NCBI GenBank assembly: GCA_001600055.1
Contig: BCIV01000015.1
Location: 310,001-374,000, forward strand
Source: Filobasidium wieringae
Lineage: Eukaryota > Basidiomycota > Tremellomycetes > Filobasidiales > Filobasidiaceae
Direction of reading: 5' to 3'
DNA: 64,000 bases
Shown here: one piece after another, positions 35,903 through 47,358 of the stretch
Position numbering within the stretch: position 1 is the stretch's first letter
Layout of the letters: each line of letters starts with the position of its first letter
The notes under the pieces: generated by a model
Database searches by the model: none
What the model was told of the DNA's origin: nothing
The model's input: the letters and a program-made list of their open reading frames with translations, nothing else
Program-made: the position numbers and the translations under genes

Positions 35903-38304
35903 ATGGCTTCCATCGACGTAAAGACCACTTCCACTCAGTTGCCCCCTGCTTCTTTCGAGAAGACCGAGGCCGAGGAGAAGTGTATCAACACTGTCAGTCG
36001 TGAAGTTCTGAAGAGTATCCGCTCGAGCAGTGGCTGAACGAGCTTTTCTGATTGGCCACAGATCCGAACTCTCGCTGCTGATGTTGTCGCCAAGGCCAAC
36101 TCTGGTCACCCAGGTGCCCCCATGGGTATGGCTGTGAGTATCCAATCGTACCAGGAAATGTGTAATCGGGACAAGTCCACTTACATGTTTCGGAAATTTG
36201 TCTTCTTCCGAAAATAGCCTGCCGCTCACGTTCTTTGGTCGTTGATGAAGTTCAACCCAAGCAACTCCAAGTGGTACAACCGTGACCGATTCGTCCTCTC
36301 CAACGGACACGCGTGAGTTCTCTTTATATTGACTTCATGAGGAAGAACCATCTTCTCACTTTTTGGCATGCGTTCCCTCTATCAGTTGTGCATTGCAATA
36401 CGTCATGCTCCACCTCCTCGGATACAAGGTCTCTATGGACGACCTCAAGTCTTTCCGTCAGTTGCACTCCAACACCCCCGGACACCCCGAGGTCGGAGTT
36501 ACCGATGGTATCGAGGTCACCACTGGGCCTTTGGGTCAGGGTTTCGCCAATGCCGTCGGTTTGGCCATGGCTCAGGCTCACATGGGAGCCACCTTCAACA
36601 AGGACGGATTCCCCGTTTTCGACAACCACACCTTCAGTGAGTAGTGGAAAGTAGCGAGTCGACGGATTGCTAGAGAACTCATTGACGTACCTTACTACAG
36701 TGTTCACTGGTGACGGTTGTCTCCAGGAGGGTGTCGCTGCCGAGGCCGCTTCTTTGGCCGGTCACTTGCAGCTCGGAAACTTGATTTCCATCTACGATGA
36801 CAACCACATCACCATTGACGGAGACACCGCTTGTTCTTTCACCGAGGACGTCGAGATGAGGTTCAAGTCTTACGGATGGCAGGTTCTCCACATCGAGAAC
36901 GGTAACGAGGATTACGCCGGAATTGCCGCTGCTATTGAGGAGGCCAAGAGGAACACCACTCAGCCCACCTTGATCAGGATGCAGACCATCATTGGATTCG
37001 GATCCAAGTTGCAGGGAACCGGTGGAGTTCACGGAGCTCCCTTGAAGAAGGACGACATTGTCGACCTCAAGAAGCGATGGGGATTCAACCCCGAGGAGAC
37101 CTTTGCCGTTCCCCAGGAGGCCAAGGACTACTACGGAAAGCTCGCCAAGAAGGGTGCCGAGACCGAGGCCGAGTGGAACAAGATGTTCAACTCTTACAAG
37201 GAGAAGTACCCCAAGGAGGCTGCCGAGGTCGAGCGTCGTATGGAGGGTCGATTGCCCGAGGGTTGGGAGAAGGCTCTCCCCACTTACACCACCGAGGATG
37301 CCGCTGTCGGATCCCGAAAGTTGAGTGAGACTGTCATCACCAAGCTTTGGGACGTCCTTCCCGAGTTGGTCGGAGGTTCTGCCGATTTGACCGGATCCAA
37401 CTTGACCCGTGCCAAGAACGCAAAGGACTTCCAGCCTCCCAACACCGGTTTGGGTGACTACTCTGGACGATACATGCGATTCGGAGTTAGGGAGCACGGT
37501 ATGACCGCCATCGCCAACGGTCTCGCCGCTTACGGAGGTCTCATCCCCTTCGTCGCCACCTTCTTGAACTTCGTTTCTTACGCCGCCGGTGCCGTCCGTC
37601 TTTCCGCCCTTTCTCACTTCCGAGTTCTCCAGGTCGCCACCCACGACTCTATCGGTCTCGGAGAGGATGGTCCTACCCACCAGCCGGTAGAGACTGTCGC
37701 TCACCTCCGAGCCCTCCCCAACATGCAGGTCTGGAGGCCCGCTGACGGTAACGAGACCAGCGCCGCCTACCTCGTCGCCTTGAACTCCCAACACACTCCT
37801 TCCACCCTCGCCTTCTCCCGTCAGAACCTTCCCCAGCTCGCTAACAGCAGCATCGAGAAGTCTGCCAAGGGAGCTTACGTTCTCGAGGAGGTCGAGAACG
37901 CCGATATCACCTTGATCTCTACCGGATCCGAGGTATACCTCGCCGCTGACGCCGCCAAGGAGCTCCAGAAGGAGGGACTCAAGGTCCGAGTCGTCTCTGC
38001 CCCTTGTCTCGAGGTATTCGATGCTCAGGACAAGGACTACAAGCTCTCCGTCTTGTCCAGCGGAGCTCCCATCATGTCCGTCGAGGCTTACTCTACTTTC
38101 GGATGGGGCAAGTACGCCCACGAGTCTTTCGGTTTGAAGAGCTTCGGAGCCAGTGGACCTGCTGACAAGGTCTACGAGTACTTTGGATTGACTCCTACCG
38201 GTATTGCCAAGAGGGCCAAGAAGGTCGTCGACTTCTACAAGAAGAGGGGTCACCCCGTATACTCTCCTCTCATCTCCGCCCTCGACGAGGTCGATGACGA
38301 GTGA
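35903..38304 (+). CDS. TKL1: Transketolase
   Basis: Thiamine-diphosphate enzyme of the pentose phosphate pathway, cytosolic. Five exons (35903-35992, 36062-36133, 36218-36312, 36386-36636, 36701-38304) give 703 residues. Motifs in order: [14 protein letters not shown] (restored over an intron), [30 protein letters not shown], the thiamine-diphosphate GDG motif in [10 protein letters not shown] (split by intron 4), then the Pyr domain with [28 protein letters not shown], and EDGPTHQP, and the C-terminal domain with [12 protein letters not shown] and SAPCLEVFD. Very strong codon bias (almost all C-ending or preferred codons) in the last exon marks it as highly expressed; this also makes a long but meaningless open frame on the opposite strand. 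Confidence 0.97.
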
Positions 38305-38884
38305 AGATTGGGTTTTGCATCGTTGACAGACATCTGATTGGTTGCGAAAATGTAATTGTGGAATGTAATGTGGAATCTACATAGAATATCCGGTGACGCT
38401 TTCATTTCCGCTGTCCCATACCGCCTGCCCATTGGAGGGGCAAATCTGATCTTCTAAGCTGCACGTGTGATACCGCTGATACAGAGCAGTGGATGATTTG
38501 GCTACCGGTTGAGGCAAAGACGATGTTGGGCAGATCGACTCTTATAGTGCGATAGTGGCAACACCATCAGGGTAATAACGACAAAAAGGGTCATCATAGA
38601 ACGCTACTCACAGGGCAAGACGGTTTTCTGAAGTCTAGGTGGTCATGGTGGTCACTCTCGGTATCGAAGAGAGTTAGTGTATATCATGTATATCAAACGG
38701 CGCCTTTGAGGCAGCGCGCGACCCCGTGATCGATCTCGGCAGCCGAAGTACTTAGACTGTGCATTGCAATCTATTCTCTCGTCGCTCATGTCGCTCACAA
38801 GTGAAAGAGGTCCGGCTGGATTTGGACTGGCAGTGATGTTATAGCTTGTCACCTGGTTCCGTAGCAATAGAGAGTCATTCCCTC
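38305..38884. other. Intergenic region
   Basis: 3' flank of transketolase and promoter of the DHHC gene; short frames only. No RNA gene or repeat recognised. Confidence 0.6.
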
Positions 38885-40569
38885 ATGCTGCCGACCAGGC
38901 TACAGCTTCCTGAATGGAGGCTAGTTCAGGGGAAGTTACCGTTGGCCGGTAAGTTTAGCCTGATCGTACATCCGGCTGACCGGTCAGCAACTGACTTCTT
39001 GATCTGTAAATGATAGGTGCGTACTCCTTGTTGCTGATGAGCTACTTGGCCTTCTCGTATTACATCGAAGCCGAGGTGCTGTTCAGGCAGGAACGAAATT
39101 GGGTCTTTATTAGACAGTGAGCATTTCGAGTCGATACACAGACTACCTGATGCTCAGCGAATCCTCTTTAGATTCGTTGTGCACAACGCCCTTTTCATCT
39201 TAGCCAACCTCTCCTTGTATGAAGCTTCTACTAGACCTCCCGGCTCCCCTCAAATGTCTTACGCTCATGCTCCCGGACAAAAAGAAGCAAGAAACGCATC
39301 GGCGAATCCGTACGATCATAACGGTCCCGCCTCAGTCTGGGATGAAGACGAGCAAGACCGTATCGAAGCGGAATTTCGTGGAATAACTCTTGAACAATGG
39401 AAAGCTACGAAACCGCAACGAAAAGCGAATGCCGAATCGACTGAACCCGAACACGAACAAGATGATGAAGACGACGATATCCCGCTAGCTCAATTGCTAC
39501 CTTCAGGGAACAGCGAGTTAACTGAGTCCAACCAGACAGAACCGATATCCCTGACCGTCAAGGCGAGTTCAGGAGGGGTTAGATGGTGCAGGAAATGCGG
39601 AGCAGTCAAACCTGATCGATGCCATCACTGCAGTACTTGCGGTATCTGCGTTTTGATGATGGGTCAGCCAGCTCGATCTGGTCGAAAAGAATATTTTAAG
39701 CTCACCATCGTGTTTTCGCTATAGATCATCATTGCGTGTGGATCTCAGGATGTGTCGGATATCGGAATAAGAAGCCATTCCTACTGTTTCTGTTATATGC
39801 TGCTCTGTATTCGGCATATAGCTCATTCGAGGCTGTCAATATGGCTGTCAACTTGTTTCACACTAGTCCGACTGGAGTCAACGATGTAAGTACAAGCGTG
39901 TTGTTCAATTTGATGATCAATAATGCTAATTAGGGGTTTTTCCAGGATGCTTCCGACCTGAGCATAGGCCCTGTGATCTGGATTTTGCTAGCCATGGCCG
40001 GTTTCGTCTTCTCCTTGTCTCTTGGACCTTTCGGGGCATTCCACTTTTATCTAGTATCCCGTAATCTCACAACGCTAGAACATATGAGGCTGGCGTTTCC
40101 AAATATACGCTTGCCTGAAGGAGAAGAGCAGGTTTCGAACCATCGGGAAGTACCTGTACAACACGCTCGGAGGCCTTCTCTCGACGTTCCGAGATACAGG
40201 GATCACGACAGGAGGCACGGATCGTCAGCTGAATCCCGCTGGAAGCCCGACCATATGCTCAGTCGGGATGAGAGAAGACGAGCAAAACGAATAGCAGAGT
40301 CTGTTAATCCTTACGATCTGGGCTGGAAGAGGAATTTCTTGCAAGTCTTCGATCCTGATGGGGAGGGCGTGAGTCTGAGGTGGTTGTGGCCAAGGGGTAG
40401 AACCGGATCGTGAGTTTGCTCTGAGTCATTCGCTGTCGCAGGCGGTCGTCTCACTGGCGAGCTTTACCACAGGTCTAATCCCCTCGCAGGCCAAGTCTTT
40501 CCATATTCTCAAGCCGCTCTGGACAGGCTACGGGAAGAGACTGCTCGTTTGCGATTAGGAAGGGCGTAA
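38885..40569 (+). CDS. DHHC-type protein S-palmitoyltransferase
   Basis: Adds palmitate to cysteines of membrane-associated proteins. Six exons (38885-38948, 39017-39116, 39172-39662, 39725-39885, 39946-40409, 40473-40569) give 458 residues. Two N-terminal membrane segments (AYSLLLMSYLAFSYYIE; HNALFILANLSLYEA) precede an acidic linker, then the cysteine-rich domain WCRKCGAVKPDRCHHCSTC, and DHHCVWISGCVGYRN, whose first residue (Asp) is created at a splice junction. Two more membrane segments follow (FLLFLLYAALYSAYS; IWILLAMAGFVFSLSLG). The C-terminal part includes an NPYDLGWKRNFLQVFD motif, the TTxE/PaCCT-like element typical of these enzymes. Fungal paralog (Pfa3/Pfa4/Akr-like) cannot be settled; no ankyrin repeats are present. 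Confidence 0.92.
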
Positions 40570-40944
40570 GCTTTCGTATAGATGTGTAAAGTTGTATCGA
40601 TATCACTACCATCACCACCATTATACCCTATTGCACCGCTCGTCTACTTTCTTGACCAAGCCATGACCATGCGACCTTTTACGATCTGTATCGTCCACCG
40701 CTCGTATAAGGTCGTATTCCGTATAAACGTCGCTCGGCTCCGCGTTGACGGCCAACGGCGTTCATGGCCATACGAATCATCGTATGGTACGAGTCAGCCC
40801 GATACTTGCGATTTGCGACACAGCTGGGACATAGCTAGTTGAGATAGATATACAGAGCATTTGTGATGCTGTGGAGAAGGAGAATCATTAATCGATATGC
40901 ATAGATAACAAGCAACCTTATACAATAATAGCTTTTTCGCGAAG
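40570..40944. other. Intergenic region
   Basis: 375 bp between the DHHC gene and the ABC transporter on the same strand. AT-rich near 40850-40930 (likely promoter). No gene seen. Confidence 0.6.
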
Positions 40945-43900
40945 ATGTTATCGTCTTCCTCCTTGAATCTCGCAGAAAAAGCAGACATCCCGGATTCACT
41001 CAAGAGCCCTTATATCCGGCCTACTCGGCGAGGACTGACAAAGTCTCGGTTGCGAGGCCCGTTCTACCTGCTATCTTTCGCTCCTTCATTTCCAGCTCCT
41101 CTACAGAACTATCGAGCGGCTCTCGCACATCCGTACACACTGTATGCTATCGGAACGATAGCCGCGATAATAGCTGGGATAGGTCTTCCCGCTTTCGACT
41201 TACTTTATGGATACTGGACTAACGGAATCACAGCAGCTGGAGCTGAACCATCGGCGATCAACAGTCGAGGCAGTCAGACAGGATGGCTGATGGCGATTGT
41301 TGCCGTTGTTACCTTGACATCTTTCGTAATCTTCCTGGGTTGTTGTAAGCATCATAGTTTTAGAATCAATCTGCTTACAGCTGATGGTTTTACTCAATTC
41401 TAATTAGTCTCACTTGCTGGTCTCAAGATATCCAACGAGCTTCGAATTGCGTATTTCGAGTCGATCTTGAGTCAGGATGTCTCGTTCTTTGATCACGTGG
41501 GAGCGGGAGAGGTGGCAACTCGTTCAAACAAGGATATCAATCTGATACGGACGGCATTCGGTGAGAAATTAGGCTACATCATATGGTCCGCAGCCATCAT
41601 AGTTGCAGTAGGTAATTTCTACGCGGTCACCATTCGTATCTCACTTACATCGTGGTTTATACACGCAGGCTTTGGTATCGAGTTTCATCCAATCGCCCAA
41701 GTTAGCCGGTGTACTACTGAGCTTGATTCCGTTCACTGTCATCTTAATGTCAGCAGTAGGGTGGTGGGGTGCATCAGCTTCCAAACGAGCAGACCAAGTT
41801 GAAGGCAAAACGTCCACCTCTGTTGAACAAGTTATTTCAGCTACAAGAATTGTGCAGTCTTTCGGTATTGCCGATCGATTACTTATCAAGCTCGAGCTCG
41901 AGCTTTTTCGGCCTATCAAGAAATTGGGGCTCCTTCGAGCCACAGGGAAGGCGCTGGAGCAAACGTCAGCATTCTTTGTGACATTTTTGACTTATTCCTT
42001 AGCATTCTGGTAGGCATGCTCCGCTTGTCGCGGCATCCTCGCATTGACTGTAACTCTCCGGTACCAGGTTTGGAAGCATCGAAGTCGCAGATGGCTTAGC
42101 TGTGGGGCACGTACTTACGGTAAGTACCAGGCGAGGCATGTCATACTGGGTGAAGGCTGACCCTTGACTTGATTTACCGAGTAGGCTTTTTACAACTTTG
42201 TGAATTTGCTTTATGGGTTTGCTATGGCAGTACCACATATATCTTCCGTCATCGAGGCAACCACAACGCTTGCTGCCATTCGTCAACAAATCGAGCGGGA
42301 GCCTCTAATCGATAGTTCCGTACCGACTGGGCTGAAACTTCAAGCCTCAGATCAATGGCAACCTTGTTTCGACCTGGACAACGTTACTTTCGCCTACCCA
42401 AGCCGACCACATGTCAAGGCGATAGACGGGGTCAGCATTTCTCTCCCACCTGGCAAGTTCACAGCTATAGTTGGTCCTTCCGGCAGCGGTAAAAGTAGTG
42501 TCGCAGCCCTCTTGATACGCGAGTATGACCCAGAGACCGCCAACGTACTCAGAGATGTTGATGTCGCTATCAAGCAACATTTTGCGGAAGTTCCCAAAGA
42601 GTCGAAAGACAAAGGCAGCGAGAATGAAGGTCAAGCGGAATTCAAGCAAGAGCGAGATTCTGTTTCCGGAGGAGGAGTTATACGCTTCGCTGGGCACGAT
42701 GTGCGAGACCTCAACCTTCAATGGCTTAGACAGCAGATTGCTGTGGTGTCGCAAAACCCCCAGCTGTTTTCCGGAACGATCCTCGACAATGTGGCGTCGG
42801 GCTTGACCGGTACACTTCTGGAATATCGACCGGATCTGGACAAATCCAAGGGGAACGACGAGAAGGAATCTGTACGGGTGACAGAGATTCGAGCTCGGTG
42901 TGAGGAAGCCTTAGTCAAAGCACAAGCCTGGGATTTTGTCGCAGCCCTACCAGAGGGTATGGATACGATAATTCTTGGTGGTCGCACAGGAGTGTTGTCT
43001 GGAGGCCAGTTACAACGCGTTGCACTTGCTCGAGCTCTCGTCAGCCGCCCGAAGTGCTTACTCTTAGACGAAGCAACTTCAGCCGTGGCTTCCGACGCGG
43101 AAATGAGGATCAAAGAGATGCTGGAAGAAGAGCAGCAAAGGCGCGGCCTGACTTTGGTCGTGATCGCTCATCGATTGTCGAGTATTGCATCTGCGGACAA
43201 CATCATAGTCATGCGTAGTGGTAAAGTCGTCAACCAGGGGACGTACGAACAATTGATCGATCCGCAGAATCCTGAAGATACCTTCCGAAACATGGTATAC
43301 GCCCGTCACGTGAACGAAAAAAAAGCTGGTCCGCTGAGCCAGCTGACAATCCACAAGCAGACAGGCGCTGTAGACCGACTTGAGGGAGATCTCGCTACCA
43401 ACGGGTCATTCGATGTTCCTGTCACGAGACAGACAGACGTACTCTCGATTCTCGGACCCCCTCTCGGAAAGGCCAAAGCTGTCTTCAAGCGCAACGGTTG
43501 GCTTATCCTTGTTGGAACCGTAACATCTCTGATGGGTGGAGCATCTTTCGCTATAACAGGATGGTTGACCGGAGAAGCGGTCAATAGCCTCTCAATCCCA
43601 AATGACAACCCCCTTATGCGATCGGAGATGAACCGCTGGGCACTATGGTTCTTCGTACTCGCACTGGCAGACCTGTTAGTCTTCTTCGCTGCTGCTTTCA
43701 CTTTAGAGTACGCCGGATTAGCGATTAAGACTACGCTCACGAAAGAATCGCTTCGCGCGGTCCTACGTCAAGACACATCGTTCTTCGAAACTGATGCTGG
43801 CGGTTCGGGCACTTTAACTTCGAGTATCTCTGAGTACCCTGGGGCTGTCGGCCATACCACAGGAATCATTTGGCTACAGATTGTGGTAGCATTTGCGAAT

Positions 43901-45670
43901 CTTGTCGCTTCTTTCATTCTCGGATTCGTTCTTGGTTGGCGTCTCGCTATTCTAGGACTACCGACCATGGTAGTCTGCATCATAGCTGGTTATTTCAACT
44001 TTACCTGGTTAGAGAAGTTTGAAGCTTTAGTTACGAAGGAAGGCGAGACTAGGTCCAACTATATCAATGAATCAGTCAACTCGATACGGACGATCGCTGC
44101 TCTTACTCGTGAAAGTGAAACAATGCGCAGATTCCGTGCCGCTGCTCAGCAGCCACGAGAACAGCAAATTGCACTTATTATAGGGAGTATCGGTTTCGGA
44201 GTCAACCAAGGTGTGATTTATCTCTTTGGAGCTTTGGTGTTCTGGTGGGGTGCCAGGTTACTGGCCAAAGGTCAAATAGTAAGTGCGGGACCTGGACGTC
44301 AAGCCTTCGGATTTTCTTATATCCATTTTCTGATCCTACAACAGACGATTACCGCGCTGTTTGCTGTGTCCGAATCTATCTTCATAGCTACGATGACTTC
44401 TGGTCGAGTGCTCACGTTCGCGGGAGATATCTCTCGAACAACCAACGCTCTCAAGAACGTTCAAGTAGGTCTCTTTTCTACTTCACATTGCATTGCCAGC
44501 TAAAATTATTCCCTTCTGAAGGCTTGGTTCGATAGGATACCCGCTCACGTAAAGGCAAGTGCTTCAGCTGAGGCGGGCAAGATATCCCGATCATCGTCTA
44601 CTGTCCCAGATCGATCAATGATAGAATTGTAAGCCCTCCTGTGAGTCTTATGCTGGCTTGATCCCAACTGACAGTGAGCTTCCTCAGGAGAGATGTCGAG
44701 TTACGCTACCCTTCGCGGCCGGATGCCCTTGCTTTATCTGGACTGAATCTCTCGATGGCACCTGGGAAGATGTATGCCTTCTGTGGGGCATCTGGTTCGG
44801 GCAAGAGCAGTATCTTGGCCTTACTCCAACGTTTCTATGAACCTACCGCTGGATGTATAGAAATTGATGGTATCGATATCCGAACCTGGGATATCGCTGA
44901 GTTGAGAGGTATCATGGGGTATGTCAGCCAAGAGGCAGTATTGTTCGAAGGGAGTATACGATTCAACTTGCTTGTAAGTCGATGTCGTCCTGAAAGAGCG
45001 ATGCATGCTCCTTTGTAATGACACTCTTCACGGCAGCTGGGAGCCATGGATCCTGAAAGTGTCTCGGATTTTGAGCTTGAGGAAGTTTGTCGTCAGGCTT
45101 GGTAAGTCTGACAAGTCAATAACTGTAAGGATTTTCTCACCGATGATCGACTCCAATATAAACAGCATCTTGGATTTCATCCTGACACTCGACAATGGCT
45201 TTGATACCGATCTGGGCATTAAGGGTAGCGGAATGAGCGGAGGACAAAGACAGGTAAGTGATCTGGGCAGCGAAAACATCGTATCCCAACTGAGAAACTG
45301 TAATCTTGGCTATAGCGTCTTTGCATCGCTCGTGCGCTCTTACGGAAGCCCCGTATCCTGCTCCTAGACGGTGAGTTGGCTTCGACACTATCTCGAGCTC
45401 GGCAATCGATTGACGTATCACTCATTACGGTCTTCAGAGGCTACAAGTGCTTTAGACAACGAGAGTGAAGCTGTCATACAGCAAGCGATCGAACAAATAT
45501 CGGCTCAAGGTGGACCTACCATCATTACCGTCGCTCACCGGTTATCGACGATTCGCAACGCGGACGTGATACACGTAATGGAAGCAGGCAACGTCGTAGA
45601 AATCGGCACACACGAGGAATTGATAGAGAAAGAAGGAAAATACACAGATCTTGTCCAAGCTCAAATATGA
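40945..45670 (+). CDS. Full-length ABC transporter, ABCB/multidrug or Ste6 type
   Basis: Eleven exons (40945-41344, 41408-41607, 41669-42009, 42068-42119, 42185-44464, 44522-44628, 44688-44973, 45037-45101, 45166-45253, 45316-45370, 45438-45670) give 1368 residues in the order TMD-NBD-TMD-NBD. NBD1: A-loop FAYPSRP, Walker [10 protein letters not shown] (about residue 429), Q-loop [11 protein letters not shown], signature VLSGGQLQR, Walker [10 protein letters not shown]-loop [11 protein letters not shown]2: [52 protein letters not shown]. The start has no signal peptide. About 50 charged residues are inserted after Walker A of NBD1, and its D-loop reads SAVA instead of SALD. It could export peptide (a-factor-like) or drugs; sequence alone does not decide. 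The tail ends at [15 protein letters not shown]. Confidence 0.95.
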
Positions 45671-45950
45671 AGTGCTGTAGAAGAGCCGTGCAATTGTAAT
45701 GATGCAGTCACATATTCACACCCATCTCGTGATTCTGTCGACGAGAAGACTCAGCTCAAACTAATAGTGACGAATCTAGGCCATTCGAAGCCAGTTGCCA
45801 AAAAAGTTCAGTCAATGAGAATTCAGTTGGGAACGGGGATCTTGTCACTACAACCGATTCATCTGATTGGGCTTGACGAACACAAGGACATACTATGGAT
45901 ATCGCCTACAATCTCGTTGCCTCAAGTAAGCTGTGTCGGCTTAAGAAGTC

Positions 45951-46403
45951 ATGTCGCCTTGTCTGACGTCTTGGGATTTGCGATCAGAGTGTGCAGAGCA
46001 GATGCAAGCTTATCAACAGGTACGTAAGAAGTATGAGAGTTCTATATATCTTCGCTAATTTATAATTCCCTTCCTCCAGTGTGTGCTGAAAAACCAGCAC
46101 TCAAACTGGAATGAGATATGCAAGCCTCTATCCCTAGCCGTCTCAGCCTGTGCAAACGAAACGTGAGTAATCAGTTTAAAACCTCAGCCTATGTCCCTAT
46201 CATATACCACTGATGCACTCTACAGTATACCAAACCTTTCCTCGCTTCAAACGACATGCCGTTCTCAGATCATAAGTTATACTCAATGCATCGATTCAGC
46301 CTCGACAGCGAACATGTCAGATCAGGAAACCGAGAACACTTGTCGAGAGCGGATGAAAGACCTCTGGGATTGTTGCGAGAAGGTACTGGGGACAAACGCG
46401 TGA
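45951..46403 (+). CDS. Small mitochondrial protein with four CX9C motifs (CHCHD5/Mix14-like)
   Basis: Three short exons (45951-46019, 46080-46162, 46226-46403) give 109 residues; the model is easily missed because no exon is long. Cysteines are at 14/24, 37/47, 62/72 and 90/100, four perfect C-x9-C pairs, plus C101; the first pair's second Cys is the first codon of exon 2. The spacing and words such as AEQMQAYQQC, SNWNEIC and RMKDLWDCCEKV match the CHCHD5/Mic14 (Mix14) family, imported into the intermembrane space and oxidised by the Mia40 relay. The start ATG at 45951 gives a short N-terminus (MSPCLTSWDLRSEC) with an extra Cys4; an upstream start exon is possible. It follows the ABC transporter by 280 bp. 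Confidence 0.85.
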
Positions 46404-47358
46404 ACAATAGAAGGATTTCTCAAAGAAGGGGATGAGGCGTCACCGTCGCACATGAAGAACAGGATATACCATCGAACGGGCTTCCTTTGAGAACAATTTC
46501 TTAGGATTCTTTCGCTATGCCACGCTCTTCACTGGATACGTATCAGACAGGCATGGTACGAACTATCATATTATGACATCGAAATGATACATTTCTGGCA
46601 AAAAAAATAACTTCCGGATGAAGTAACGGCGGTGAACCTGGTTGAGCGTACTGTGAAGCCTACTCTTTGCTCGATCGGTATAAGGCGTTCCGAGAATAAT
46701 GTTAATGCTCTGAAAGCGAGAGATAAGATACTTGGGCCATATCGTCCCCAGGATCGCAATGAGCGCTGCAGTGTAAGATCATCGTCAACTTGCTGTAAAT
46801 AGAACCGAACGATAGTCAATTAGATATTGCGGAAGTGTCAAGGAAGGGATTTGTCCTGTAGACTTGTTTGCCTGCGTATATGCCAAGATAGAAGCTTTAG
46901 GGTGATCGAGGTTGGCGCAGTCGCAGGTCGATGTCATTGCTGATCTCGGAAAGTGTCGCGAAGTCTAGGGTCGCTTTGTCCCACATTACGTGAATACCGC
47001 TTGATGAGTAGCGCTAGCTAGTACGCTGTGTCCGGTAGTCTGGTCGGGTCCAAGCTCAATAGTAGCTAGTAAGGAGCTGCTCGTGCTGAGCCGGTAACCT
47101 TCAGCATGATGGTGGTGGCGATGATCTCGCGTTACATGTGCACGGCATCGCGTGCTGAAACACCTGTTGGCCGCGGCCAAGTCCACCGCGGCGAGGGAGT
47201 TAGCCCGGCAACCATTCCATGTCGCTCATGGAGCGGCTGATGGGGGCACATATATACCGGAGGACCGTGGGGACTTCATGATGGAATGCGCCATTGAACT
47301 AGTCTTGGCTCACCATACAACGGCGGCAGATCTTCCATATTGATTCTATACAACTGAA
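46404..47358. other. Intergenic region
   Basis: About 950 bp. Small open frames around 47000-47340 on both strands lack motifs and splice support. Likely promoter of the amidohydrolase near the right end. No gene seen. Confidence 0.55.

Noticed and set aside
36679..38253. A 524-codon open frame on the minus strand, opposite transketolase
   Set aside because: It lies exactly antisense to the strongly biased last exon of transketolase; codons ending in C or G on the sense strand avoid stops on the other. It has a Leu/Gly/Ser/Val-rich composition and no motif.
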